From Symsagittifera roscoffensis (Eukaryota > Xenacoelomorpha > Acoela > Convolutidae): a stretch of 64,000 nucleotides of DNA. The notes beneath the pieces are model-generated. The model saw only the letters and a program-made list of their open reading frames with translations. It did not search any database and had not been told where the DNA came from. Shown here piece after piece: positions 53,985 to 64,000 of this stretch. The stretch covers positions 24,356,303-24,420,302 of the forward strand of contig NC_087069.1 of NCBI RefSeq assembly GCF_963678635.1. Reading direction: 5' to 3'. The position numbers were made by a program, and so were the translations under genes. Within the stretch, counting starts at the first letter, position 1, and every line of letters begins with the position of its first letter.

Positions 53985-54070
53985 GAAACTGGTAAAGTAC
54001 TTCTTGAGTGTTAAACTGGTAAGTTACTTCTTGAGAGTTGAACTGGTAAGGCACTTCTTGAGTGTTGCAT
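53985..54070. repeat. Triple ~30-bp direct repeat upstream of ORF3, copy B
   Basis: (A/G)CTGGTAAAGTACTTCTTGAGTGTT repeated three times with small changes. Copy A has degenerate GGTACTTTCTTGA repeats at 25395-25470, the equivalent place. Confidence 0.7.
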
Positions 54071-54396
54071 AATATGAAATAATGGCTGATCGTTTCTGGA
54101 AATCGATGCGGCAGCGCCAAAAAAAGCCCATACTTGACAAGCTATACAGGCGTCTGAGGGATCTTGATCATTCTCAAGTGGACGAGAGGATGGCAGTGAT
54201 ACTTAATGCCGTCTTGCAACTGGAATCCCAAGGAGAGGGCAACTAATCTGCGACAGAGGCAGTATTGACGGTGGTTTACTCATCAGTATGGTGCTGGAGA
54301 ACTTCCCCTTCCGACTAAACCAGCGACAAGGACCGGAACTCAGCCTAGCAGCAAGCCTTCGTCAATCATATGATCGCAACGAACCGAGGAGGCATA

Positions 54397-54645
54397 CCTT
54401 GACATTGACAAATTAAGAAAAGAACTGAAAAATGCCCAGAGGGAACGGGATCAAACTGCTCTTGATGGGAGTCAGGCTTCTCTTGAGAGAGACAAGGCTG
54501 CGATTGACAGGGACCAAGCTGTACTCGAGAGAGACAAAATCATACTTGAGAGGGGTTTGTTAATAGCTGAGCTGGAACAAACCCGAAGTTTGCAGGAGAG
54601 CACGACGAACTGTGACCAACTGAAGTCGGAGCTTGAGCGATTATA
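54397..54645 (+). pseudogene. ORF3 coiled coil, copy B
   Basis: DIDKLRKELKNAQRERDQTA, then repeats of (A)LERDxAx(I/L)xRDQ and a second heptad run LLIAELEQTRSLQE. About 80 residues of near-continuous heptads; likely multimerisation. Confidence 0.6.
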
Positions 54646-55179
54646 GAGAGAGCAGCAGGAAATAGAGAGAGGCACAGAACGAAAAGCAAAGACACCAAAG
54701 GAGTCCCTGATGAGATCAAGACCGGATTCGAAGATGCAGGTGGACGAGGCCCCAGGTGCGAATGGCGTTTCAACCTTGACAGAGTAGCCCAAGAGCAGAT
54801 GAGCAAGGATCTGGAGACGTGGACTCCACCGAAACCTATCCTTCCTTGAGAGATCTTGACTCTTACCGAATTAAGCCACTAACAGTGGATATCGCGCTAC
54901 CCGGCATAACACCCATATCGACTGGGGGCAGCCAAGCAAGCGCGGGAACGTCGCGCCTCAAGGAGCTGCTGGAGAGGTTGCAAGCATGGACTCCCCAGAG
55001 TCCCGCAGTGGAAGTGGAGCCGCTCACGTGGAGAAAGCAACCAGAGAAAACCGCCTTAATCTCGAACTTCAAGAAGAACACCGACATCGAAAAGAGGACT
55101 GAACGGCGATACAATGCGAAAGGATAGATGCCTTTCACGACGCATACTGTGCAGAATACTTCACGCGGCCCAAGGTACC

Positions 55180-55570
55180 CGAGAGCACGATCTACTTGAT
55201 TATAGGGAATAGCCTCGTTAGAGTCTGAACCAGGGTCCAAGCGCTAGCATCTTTGGAAATGCAGGAAGTCAGGAGCTGGCGAGCTGATGATAAGACAAGG
55301 ATGAGACTATCTGAGAATCTACTTAGATCTCACAGTGCTCACGGTTTGCACGGTGCCGTATAACTTATTGCAGGACGAGAATTCAATGAAAATGAACTAG
55401 AAAAAGCGTCATATCAACAAAGTGATACGAGAACTACAGAAAAAGAGCATCTTACTCTTAAGATTGCTTGATGTCGCATGGATGATGGAAATTTCCTTGC
55501 CGAACGGCTACTCCTCTGATAACATCCACTGTGACAGACCTAAAGGCCTGGAGTGGTTAAACAGTGTCTT
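55180..55570 (+). pseudogene. SGNH/GDSL hydrolase-like domain in ORF3, copy B
   Basis: STIYLIIGNSLVR (block I; GNSL at 55205-55216, GDSL in copy A), SIFGNAGSQELAS (Gly-containing block II), YLDLTVLTVCTVPYNLLQDE, ILLLRLLDVAWMM, then SSDNIHCDRPKGLEWLN, whose Asp (55518-55520) and His (55527-55529) form the block V DxxH. The spacing I to V is about 105 codons; a block III GxND is not present here and may have been deleted. SGNH hydrolases are esterases, lipases and acetyl-esterases. The fold call rests on three blocks in the right order plus the typical GleWLN helix after the His. Confidence 0.55.
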
Positions 55571-56900
55571 CCATAGGCATTATAGAGTCAGACTTGCTGG
55601 CGGCTGCCCAGTTTGTCATTGGACCACGCCCGAAGCCTCCTTTCTTCTCGGTCAAGCCAATAGGGGACCGGTTGGGAGAAAGGATTGATTCTAAAGACAG
55701 TTCGGCGAGTAGCAGAAGTAGACAGCCAGGTTTGGCGCTCCTGGAGAAACATGGGACGGAGTTTTCTATGCCACACAGCTCGGTGGTGTCATCGGTTGTG
55801 ATAGTGGAGAAAGATCAAGGTGGAAAGAAATTGACGGAGGGCCTAAGAGAAGTTAGCAAAGCTAAGTATCTGGAACGAGTGACACATCTAGATCTGGAAG
55901 ATCTGGCCTGCAGGCGAGAATTCATGGAAACTCTGGAGCTCAAAAGCTTGTCTCATGAAGACCTGAGCAGTCACTTTTGTGTGGACTGCTTGAAAGCGCA
56001 TGACGCACATTTTTCTCCAGAGAAGAATTTGGAGACAGTGGATCTAAGTGGCATTCCGAAGAGAGCACAGGCATAGCTATAATCAGAATAGCGATTCCTG
56101 TACGATTAAGAGCGGTGGAGAAACTTCTCAGGCCCAAAAATATGGGACTTCCCAACACTGCATACAAGGGCCCAAAATTGGCATAAGACCCACAATATGG
56201 GGAACCTTATGGGAATTCTCAGCTGGCAAAGGCACTGGCTGCCTACGATCTTTCAGAACCGGGAGCCGCGAGTGAAGATCGTCCCAGGATCGAACTTTGC
56301 TGGGACATCACCGAAATTGATTTTGCCTGAAACATTGGTGTATCTGCTGCCGGGGGCGGAACTAAACCCGATATTAACTTTGATCGTGGCGATGAAGTCT
56401 GAGACACCCTTGTGAGCCTCAGTTGCTGTTGTTTGCGGGGATGAATGATCACCTGCATGCAGCCGGTCTATTGGAGCCCTTGAGGACTGGAGAATCAACA
56501 CCGAAGAAGATCTGAGAAGCGGTTCAGACGTTGTTTGCCTCAATGAGTGAAATACAAGAATTGGTGGCCTCTCGATTGGGGTCATTGACAAAAGTGGTGT
56601 TAGCTTCATCACCAGGGTACTCGAGCATGCCACCCGCCCTTCATTTTGTGTATGCGATGTTGGTCTTGATCACTGAAAGCAGTGGATTGCATATGTTGAT
56701 GGCGGCTCCGAATCGAGACCTTGAACCGGTGAACTAGAAGTGGTAGCAACCTGGGCTGACAAGCCCCACGCCTTGAGTTGTTTTTATGAACTGGTGAGTA
56801 GCTTGCTCGTGGTGGATGAAATGCTTTGTCTGGAGATATCAAATCTAACCAGACGGAAGTAATAATTGAGATGGAGGCTACACCTGGTCCAAGGACGTAA
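55571..56900 (+). pseudogene. ORF3 middle region, copy B
   Basis: The 170-codon frame 55564-56076 has LLAAAQFVIGPRPKPPFF and DLEDLACRREFMETLELKSLSHEDL, with a Cys/His pair HFCVDCLKAHDAHF. Next come VKIVPGSNFAGTSPKLILPETLVYLLPGA and the split GMNDHLHAAG block. Corresponds to 26650-27990 of copy A. Unknown family. Confidence 0.5.
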
Positions 56901-57045
56901 AAAAAGACTTTAAGCCTCAGAGTGTAAGAACGAAGAGAGTGGATAAAGGTGGAGAGTGGATCTCGAATCAACACCAGGCAAAAGGAGGACAAGTGACAAG
57001 TTATCCCCTTGAGAAAAGGTTAACGAGAAATACCGCTCGCTCTTT

Positions 57046-59600
57046 GTGGATAGCTTCGGTACAAGGAAAGGGCTGGAAAGCTGTCTAAACAAACTGGATC
57101 GTGGATTGTCTAAAAAGCGCCGAAACTCGGCCACGCAGCAAAAGACAGTAGTGAACAAACTGGAATTGAAAAACCAATTGGCGAGAAAATGGGAGAAGCT
57201 GTTGCTAGTGTATTTTGAAGACGAGATGAGAACACCCTCGTCAGCACCGCCTCTGATGACAAACCCCTTCGTTAGGATAGAGGGGCAGCTATTGTTCACA
57301 TGTTGTTTGGCGGGGGTGGCGTTGGAAGATCTGATTTCGCGCGTTGAGTGACATAGGCCTACAGCTGTATCAATTGTTGAATCAGATATTTCGGGGTAAA
57401 GTCTTGCAAGGAGAAAAGATGCCACCTGTTTCTTGAGATGGATCATGTCGGTGATACCAGGTGCTACCATACAAGCTTGCAATCGGAACGCGACGGAGAG
57501 CAGAGCATTGGAGAAAAGAATCTCGAGCGTTATCTTGAACGTGTATCAAAGTACTAAGAGTGAAAAGGATGATGATTCGGGGCAGTCTCTAGAGAACCAT
57601 GCGAAGATCGACGAGATCAGGAAATTCTCCAACAAGAAGTTCGAAAGAGTCAGGACGGAGCCAAGAGGCGAAAACCAAGAAGCGCGGGGAGTATCAGTAT
57701 GTTTCTGGCGTTATGAGAATGTCATACAATCCCTTCTTGAGCGCAGAGACAGGTGCCGCCTTCATGATTTTTGAGGTAACGGATTTGTTGAAGTTTTGCA
57801 TGGATAATCGAAATTGACTCGATGGAAACTGAAAAACCGAGTCTACGCTTACATTTGAGAATGAACCCGAGGTCATTTGTGTGCCACGCTCTGAGAAAAA
57901 GGTAGAGTTGAGGTGAAGATAATGCACTGTCCATGAGTTTGGAGACTCTTAGGGCCATATGGTGCACACATCCACGAGCGAATTGGAATGAGGAAGTCAC
58001 GGAACGAGTGAGACTGTCGCACGAAAGAATGAGGATTTGGGAACTTTAATATGTTATTAAGCTGATCTCACCCCATCGAGAAGAATCTAAAGAGACGACG
58101 AATGAGCCTGGAGACGAGTCACCGAAGAAGATGGAGCGCAGTATGTGTCTTGATGTGGCATCCGGAAATGGCGGACATTCTAGTCATGGGGGATCTTGCG
58201 TAAGGATACAGTCATTTAGCTACATGGTTTGGTGACGTCACAGAGAAAAAAAAGTGAGGTGCAGATAAAATCCGGTTGCTACGCGAGTACTACGGTAGGT
58301 TTGGCGACGGCACCAGGATTCGTCTCGAGAATGTGTAGTCTGGAGTCGCTGGAGATGCTGGAGATGCTGGAGTCAGAACACCATCTGATGACGGCGTTGA
58401 GCGTAGAATCTTGGCCCTGAGTACTGCAGATGATTCAAAAGCGTATCAGGGATGGAAAATCGGCTTGGAAGCAGAAACGAGACAGCCAGTGAGTGAGGCT
58501 TACAGTCTACCGATGAATGCGAAGTCTTTGGTGGGATCAGTCGAGGTGAATTTATGCGGAAGCCATTATCCACTGCACATGCCAATGGTGGATGCGTCTA
58601 GGCAGAGGGTGATGAACGATAAGGCTTTCTCGGTGCCCAAGTGTGTGCTACTGTCGAGAATGTTGCTGAGAGCGGTGCCTGGACCCAGTGTGGAAAACTT
58701 GAGCGATATCTGGGGAGAAGAATTCTTGAGATTGGAGAAAGAAAATTCTAGTGATATTGAAAAACAGACTGCGAGCAGTAAGACACTCAAAAAAGCTCGG
58801 GCTGTAGATGACAATGATTTGACGAATGCGAAATCAATGGAGTTTAACCTTTGCTCGATGCTTCAAGAGAACAAGATCTCCTGAGCAACAATTTAACACA
58901 TGAAGGCTATCCATGCCACTGGTTGGCACAGATGGTGTGGTATCCGGAGAAGTCAAACCTCTGCTTGATATCGGATATTGGAGAGACTCGGTCTATAGGA
59001 TTGCTAGATCATCAACAGAAGGTCACTCTCTTTCTGGTAAGTTCGATGCTGGCATTGCGATGGATTGAAGAGAACGTATCGAGTATCGGGAGTCAAAGGC
59101 ACCGACTGTGGCAGCGATACACGCTATTGATTATAGCAGGAGAGTTGAGTTGTTTGAGAGTGTCTGCAAGGTATTCGCAGTGCCTATGGAAGCGAGACGC
59201 ATGTGGGGTCGTAAACAACTCTGCTCGTGGTTCAGAGCGACGTTGACCTCGTGGCTGTATGTCTTGACGAAAAATCACATGAAGAAGCAGCAGAAGGAGT
59301 ATCGTCAGTTCCTGGCCGAGATTGGGCCGAAAGCCTTCAAGAGACCATTGCTCACCCATCGCAACGGAATAACGGGTTGGTAAAGTGTCTAGAGATAATA
59401 CTAAAGCAAGGGAGTCTCTACTGGGGAAAAATCTGGCAAAGAATGTGAGCTTGAGCTTACACAACTCCTTTTGCGTGAAACAGGTAAAGAAGCTACCAAA
59501 CCATTCAAGAAGATTGCAAGAACACAAAGAGTGGATGAGGGCCTATGAACAACTGAAGGCATTGGAAGAGATTGTGATAATTTCTGACGACGAAGAGTAA
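57046..59600 (+). pseudogene. ORF3 C-terminal region, copy B
   Basis: Pieces 57046-57351, 57433-57774, 58411-58884 (GLEAETRQPVSEAY, SLVGSVEVNLCGSHYPLHMPMV), 58851-59246 (GYPCHWLAQMVWYPEKSNLCLISD) and 59108-59383 (RATLTSWLYVLTKNHMKKQQKEYRQFLAEIGPKAF), ending in the acidic SDDEE tail. Each aligns with copy A 31000-33468 in the same order. Confidence 0.55.
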
Positions 59601-60098
59601 TTGACGAGGCAGATCACGGTATGGACATAGTACTTAAAGACAGTGGGGACGAAGTAGGCCGGGCACTTTGATAAATTCTCGAGTCTAAAGCAGCGAAAAG
59701 AATGGGGACTTGAGCGTGAACTCCGATGAAATCCGAGGACACGGAAAAAAATTTTACCATATAAATTTTTGTTATCTAAAATAAATTATAAATATATTCA
59801 TAAATATTTGTAGGACAACTTTTTGACTGGGTTGAAAAAAAAATATTAGAAAAGTAGGTTACAAAGCTGAAATCGAGGGTCAGTTTGATGAAGGTTGTGA
59901 TCGCTGTTCAGCTATAGAGTGACAATTTTACATGGCTGTGAATTTTGGGGATGTAGATAAGGTTGAATATGCTGCAAACTTCTGTAACTGACCACTGGCA
60001 CTGTATCTTGAGGCGCATTTGATATTCTGGAGGCTCAGTGACATGACGACGACGCGCAATGGGGACATCGATCGTGAGTCCGGGGAGTATGTGCCATT
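59601..60098. other. 3' untranslated end of copy B before the LTR
   Basis: AT-rich patch (59755-59860), then sequence shared with 38620-38850. CCGGGGAGTATG before the LTR is a weak candidate polypurine tract. Confidence 0.5.
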
Positions 60099-60775
60099 CG
60101 CTCATATTGGAAGTCTGACCTTGATTTGAAAGTTTAACGTTGATTTTGCAGACAAGAGCTGTAGAGCTGTCTTGTTACTGATAGAGAGACTTGTGAGATC
60201 TTGCGGAACTAACCTCATTGAAAGAGAGAGAACCTTGAACGAAAAGGTGGACAGCTGAAGCTGCCCAATGTTTCAGAAGGTTAAACTTGTTCATTTAAAA
60301 TTACTCATTGCAGAAAGCTCAAGAATTGCTTTAATAATATCATTTACTTAATTCTAGAGTCGCTTCTCTATGTGAGTACCAAATTTATTTTTCTTGAGTG
60401 CATTTTACGTGATTATGTTGAGATAAGGCGATCTTTAAGTTGATCCAACTGAAATGGATCAAAGGTTCACTGTCTCATAAAACTAATGGTATACTAGAGC
60501 TTCCGACCCTGTTTCTATTGGCGTTCGCGTGATTTAGGTATTAAGAGAGCTAGCCATGGGGGTGTTATTAGTTCTAGTGGAGGGTGGAGGGTATTTTGGT
60601 AGTGGACTTCAAGCAGTATCACACGAATTGTAGTCTTATGTCGTGTGCGATCCGAAATTGCTCCGGGTGAATGAGGTATAAAAGCACAAGAGATAGTGTC
60701 CATGACCCTTGAGCCAATGGTTATAGGGCCTGTTTTTCTAAAATTCATATGTGACTTGGGTGCGATTGTTAAATT
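60099..60775 (+). repeat. 3' LTR of copy B
   Basis: CGCTCATATTGGAAG start; TGTTGAGATAAGGCGATC, TGAAATGGATCAAAGGTTCACTGTCTCATAAA, AGCCATGGGGG, TATAAAAG at 60677-60684, GGGCCTGTTTTTCTAAAATTCATATGTGAC. Runs into a T-rich tract like the units at 39-43 kb. Confidence 0.7.
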
Positions 60776-60985
60776 TCTATCTTTTTTCGATCCTTCTTTT
60801 TTGATCTCTTTTTTTTTCTTCAATTTTTCTTTCAATCTTTCTTTTTTTGTCCTTCTTTTTGACTTTTTAAAATTACTTGTATATTATTTTGATCCTCCTT
60901 TTTCTTATATGTCGTTTTCAATCCCTTTTCGTTTTCTTTTTCGATCCTTCTTTCGATCTTTTTTTTTCATAGATGTTTTTTTTTT
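60776..60985. repeat. T-rich tract after copy B
   Basis: TTTTTTCGATCCTTCTTTTTT low complexity, same class as the tracts at 39.8, 41.6 and 42.7 kb. Phe-rich frames are artefacts. Confidence 0.85.
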
Positions 60986-61013
60986 TAAATTAAAACTTAA
61001 ATTTTCAAAAAAC

Positions 61014-61870
61014 TTGATGTATTTTCTGTTTTCAAAATTTAAAATGCCTCACCTTTTAGTTGGGTGCTGTCAGGGTACTCTCATAAGTTGCTTATCTTGC
61101 CTCCAAGATCTTGCCTCCGAGATATGACGTTTTTTTGTGATTTTTTCAAGAGTTTTTCAAAAAACGAAAAAAAAATTTGTTTTCTAAGTTTGAAATCCCT
61201 TACCCTGTACTTGTGTGCTGTCAGAGCACTCTCCGGGGTTGCGAATCTTGCCTCAAATTATGATTGCTCGAAGCCTTCTAGTGTTCGAGGTATGACGTTT
61301 TTGTTTTTTAGTTTTTCAGCAATTTTAAAAAATTTTTGTTCCTCAAAACTTGATATTTTCAACCCTGTACTTGGGGGCTATCAGAGTACTCTCAGGGAAT
61401 TGCGATTCTTGCCTCCAATTTTGACTGCTCATATTCTTGTATTTTTCGAGATATTACGTTTCTTGTGATTTTTTCAAAAAAAATCCTTTAATTTTCTTTC
61501 AAAGTTTGGACTTCTTTACCCTTAAATTGTGTGATGTCAGGATATTCTGAGGAGTTGCGAATCTTGTCTCCAAATACGACTGCTCAAATCTTTTAGTTTT
61601 CGAGATATGACGTTTTTTGTGATTTTTCAAAAAAATTCAGAAAACTCAACGAATTTTTTTCTTCAAAATTTAAATTTCCAAACCTGTAGTTGTGGTCTAT
61701 CAGAGTACTCTCAGGGGTTGTGAACCCTGCCTCCACTTACGACTGCTCAAATGTGTGTAGTTTTCGGGATATGACGTTTTTTTGTAGTTTTTCCAAAAAA
61801 TTTTCAAAAATTTAAAATTATTTATTTTTCCAAATTTCAAACCCTTATCCTGTAGTTAGGTGCAGTCAGG
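61014..61870. repeat. Satellite array, ~155-bp unit, about 5.5 copies
   Basis: Each unit has CCCTGTA(C/G)TTG.GTGCTGTCAGAGTACTCTCAGGGGTTGCGAATCTTGCCTCCAA, then GACTGCTCAAA and TTTTCGAGATATGACGTTTTTTGTGATTTTT. Units start near 61014, 61180, 61338, 61494, 61655 and 61830. Units are 10-25% divergent. No coding function. Confidence 0.85.
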
Positions 61871-62795
61871 GTGGAGTGCGGTCTGTTTTTAGACAACCGC
61901 GTGTTCATACTTGTCAGTAAGCAGACAAATACCATATTAACCAATCAGAATCGAGATGAAAAAGCAAACTTTTGAAATGTGTCACCTTTTGTGATTCCTT
62001 TTGAGATTTCTAGGTACTATCAGGGGTTACGATACTTGCCTTCAAATATAACTGCTCAAACCCTTGTAGTTTTCGAGATGACGTTTTTTTGGGATCATTC
62101 GAATACATTTCAGAAAACTTAACGAAATTGTTTTCATCAAAATTTGAAATTCTTAACCATGTAATTGGGTGCTGTCAGAGTACATAAAAAGCCTGCAGAT
62201 CTGGTTTCCAATATATGCGATTTTTCATGAGTTGTCAAAAATTCAAAGCACCGGAGGTGCGTTACACGCTTGTTTCTCTTAACCTCATATGTGACGTAAG
62301 CGGACGACTGTTACAAATTCTCAGTAAACTTGGAAAGTGAGTTCTCTTGTCATGATACTCAATTGTGAATACAGTAATTGTCTACTTACAGGCGAGTATG
62401 ATTAGGCGCTTGTCTACTTACAGACCGCACTCCGAGACAAGTATATGAAAAAAAGACCTCTTTACAGCTTTTTCTGGTTTTCTGTCTAATTTCTCAATTT
62501 TTGTCTCCTAGACTATTGAAAAAAATTTAAAGCAAATTAACGTCGCCGCGGTTTATTTCGAGAAAAAAGAAGTAAAATCAGAATATTTCCTATCGATCAA
62601 CAGCTATTTAATTAAGCTTCAGGAGCGTTAATTTAATTTTCTTGAGTGCATTTTACATGATTATGTTGAGATAAGGCAATCTTTAGGTTGATCCAACTGA
62701 AATGGATCAAAGGTTCACTGTCTAATAAAACCAATGGTATACTAGAGCTTCCGACCCTGTTTCTATTGGCGTTCGCGTGTTTTAGGTATTAAGAA
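61646..62795. repeat. 1.15-kb tandem duplication, first unit
   Basis: From CAACGAATTTTTTTC to GGTATTAAG, repeated from 62796 at an offset of 1143-1150. The unit joins a piece of satellite, a TIR element and a 150-bp LTR fragment (62640-62793). Confidence 0.9.
61873..62433. mobile_element. TIR element (561 bp), first copy
   Basis: GGAGTGCGGTCTGT at 61873-61886 is an exact inverted match of the right end, 62420-62433, and the similarity extends imperfectly to about 75 bp (TAGACAA, CATACT, GTAAGCAGACAA.TAC). The interior includes satellite-like and LTR-end-like sequence (CTTGTTTCTCTTAACCTCATATGTGACG). Non-autonomous; no transposase frame. No target-site duplication seen. Confidence 0.7.
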
Positions 62796-64000
62796 TCAAC
62801 GAATTTTTTTCTTCAAAATTTAAATTTCCAAACCTGTAGTTGTGGTCTATCAGAGTACTCTCAGGGGTTGTGAACCCTGCCTCCACTTACGACTGCTCAA
62901 ATGTGTGTAGTTTTCGGGATATGACGTTTTTTTGTAGTTTTTCCAAAAAATTTTCAAAAATTTAAAATTAATTATTTTTCCAAATTTCAAACCCTTATCC
63001 TGTAGTTGGGTGCAGTCAGGGTGGAGTGCGGTCTGTTTTTAGACAACCGCGTGTTCATACTTGTCAGTAAGCAGACAAATACCATATTAACCAATCAGAA
63101 TCGAGATGAAAAAGCAAACTTTTGAAATGTGTCACCTTTTGTGATTTCTTTTGAGATTTCTAGGTACTATCAGGGGTTACGATACTTGCCTTCAAATATA
63201 ACTGCTCAAACCCTTGTAGTTTTCGAGATGACGTTTTTTGGGATCATTCGAATACATTTCAGAAAACTTAACGAAATTGTTTTCTTCAAAATTTGAAATT
63301 CTTAACCATGTAATTGGGTGCTGTCAGAGTACATAAAAAGCCTGCAGATCTGGTTTCCAATATATGCGATTTTTCATGAGTTGTCAAAAGTTCAAAGCAC
63401 GGAGGTGCGTTACACGCTTGTTTCTCTTAACCTCATATGTGACGTAAGCGGATGACTGTTACAAATTCTCAGTAAACTTGGAAAGTGAGTTCTCTTGTCA
63501 TGATACTCAATTGTGAATACAGTAATTGTCTACTTACAGGCGAGTATGATTAGGCGCTTGTCTTTTTACAGACCGCACTCCGAGACAAGTATATGAAAAA
63601 AAGACCTCTTTATAGCTTTTTTCTGGTTTTCTGTCTACTTTCTCGATTTCTGTCTCCTATTGAAAAAAATTGAAAGCAAATTAACGTCGCCGCGGTGTAT
63701 TTCGAGAAAAAGAAGTAAAATCAGAATATTTCCTATCGATCAACAGCTATTTAATTAAGCTTCAGGAGCGTTGATTTAATTTTCTTGAGTGCATTTTACG
63801 TGATTATGTTGAGATAAAGCGATCTTTAGGTTTATCCAACTGAAATGGATCAAAGGTTCACTGTCTAATAAAACTAATGGTATACTAGAGCTTCCGACCC
63901 TGTTTCTATTGGCGTTCGCGTGTTTTAGGTATTAAGAGAGCTAGCCATGGGGGCGTTATTAGTTCTAGAGCAGTTTGGATAGTGGCCTTCAAGCAGTATC
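62796..64000. repeat. 1.15-kb tandem duplication, second unit, runs to the window end
   Basis: Nearly identical to the first unit. Past 63940 it continues further into the LTR (GAGAGCTAGCCATGGGGGCG) than the first unit does, so more LTR or another unit may lie beyond the window. Confidence 0.9.
63023..63581. mobile_element. TIR element (559 bp), second copy
   Basis: Same element within the second 1.15-kb unit, with a few substitutions; it was copied as part of the tandem duplication, not by independent insertion. Confidence 0.7.

Larger units (their letters stand above)
53577..54081. other. Intergenic region between pol and ORF3, copy B
   Basis: About 500 non-coding bases holding the splice acceptor at 53871 and, just before the ORF3 start, three copies of a ~30-bp repeat (53985-54070). 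No tail-to-head overlap between pol and ORF3, which agrees with separate expression. Confidence 0.6.
54082..59600 (+). pseudogene. Giant third ORF (ORF3), copy B, 5.5 kb with internal deletion
   Basis: Start chosen at ATG 54082 (MADRFWKSMRQRQKKPILDKL), the first ATG after the acceptor and repeats, where similarity to copy A begins. Order: N-terminal helix, coiled coil (54397-54645), RIKPLTVDIALPGIT (54866-54915), SGNH-like domain (55180-55560), SHEDLSSHFCVDCLKAHDAHF segment (55564-56076), GMNDHLHAAGLLEPLR block (about 56435-56480), SSPGYSSMPPALHFVYAML (56607-56670), FLRWIMSVIPGATIQACN (57436-57485), C-terminal blocks to ...IVIISDDEE-stop at 59598-59600. The region equal to copy A 27994-30745 is missing near 56860. 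Many stops and frameshifts. Position suggests an env-like or accessory protein; no envelope hallmarks are visible. Confidence 0.65.
43263..60775 (+). mobile_element. Giant Ty3/Gypsy-type LTR retrotransposon, copy B (degenerate)
   Basis: LTR 43263-44106, leader, gag 46076, pol to 53576, splice acceptor 53871, ORF3 54082-59600, LTR 60099-60775. Same gene order as copy A, better preserved in RT, integrase and macro-like parts, but with a deletion of about 2.75 kb in ORF3 and loss of the protease active site. Without that deletion it would be about 20 kb. Confidence 0.85.

Noticed and set aside
1-64000. tRNA, rRNA or other structured RNA genes
   Set aside because: Looked for tRNA box-A/box-B-like words and rRNA cores by eye and found none I could support.

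Overview
This is an animal nuclear-genome window, most likely from an invertebrate. It contains one intron-bearing host gene in the first 5.6 kb, and the rest is repeat-dominated DNA. The host gene is a secreted adenosine deaminase of the ADA2/ADGF (CECR1) family. Four coding exons with canonical splice sites join in frame to 485 residues plus a stop; only the first exon (signal peptide) lies upstream of the window. Introns, an AATAAA signal, LINE, Penelope-like and LTR-element relics, and the absence of prokaryotic gene packing all support a eukaryote. The sequence does not settle the species.

From 5.6 to 14.7 kb there is no intact gene. The stretch holds eroded transposon pieces: inverted repeats, TTCGAC-rich and ATTATAATCGATTATAAT-rich low-complexity DNA, a minus-strand RNase H fragment, a minus-strand gag fragment, a short MITE-like hairpin, a minus-strand Penelope-like piece (RT followed by a GIY-YIG-like domain) and a plus-strand LINE RT relic.

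From about 14.76 to 60.8 kb the window is built from two diverged, degenerate copies of one very large Ty3/Gypsy-type LTR retrotransposon, both on the plus strand. Copy A runs from about 14.76 to 39.6 kb and copy B from about 43.26 to 60.8 kb. Each copy has an LTR, a long leader (PBS-like site in B, a conserved AG/GTAAG splice donor, a cluster of about 35-bp tandem repeats), gag, then pol (protease, RT, RNase H, acidic spacer, integrase, and a C-terminal module resembling a TARG1-type macro domain). After pol come a conserved polypyrimidine-CAG splice acceptor and a third ORF region of about 8 kb (A) or 5.5 kb (B, internally deleted). ORF3 begins with a coiled coil, continues with an SGNH/GDSL-hydrolase-like domain, and then has about 1,500-2,000 codons of protein I cannot assign. 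The intact element would be roughly 20 kb. Both copies are dead, with stops, frameshifts and different catalytic losses. The distal 6.06 kb of copy A is tandemly duplicated at 33745-38620, nearly identical but with a 1.19-kb deletion.

Between A and B (38.85-43.26 kb) is a tandem array of LTR-like units alternating with T-rich (TTTTTCGATCC) tracts. After B (60.8-64 kb) there is a T-rich tract, a satellite of about 155-bp units, and a 1.15-kb tandem duplication. Each duplicated unit carries a 560-bp element with terminal inverted repeats and a piece of LTR, and the second unit runs off the window end. The best candidate for an undescribed system is the giant retroelement: a macro-like pol extension, an SGNH-containing giant third ORF apparently expressed by splicing, and a repeat-rich leader.
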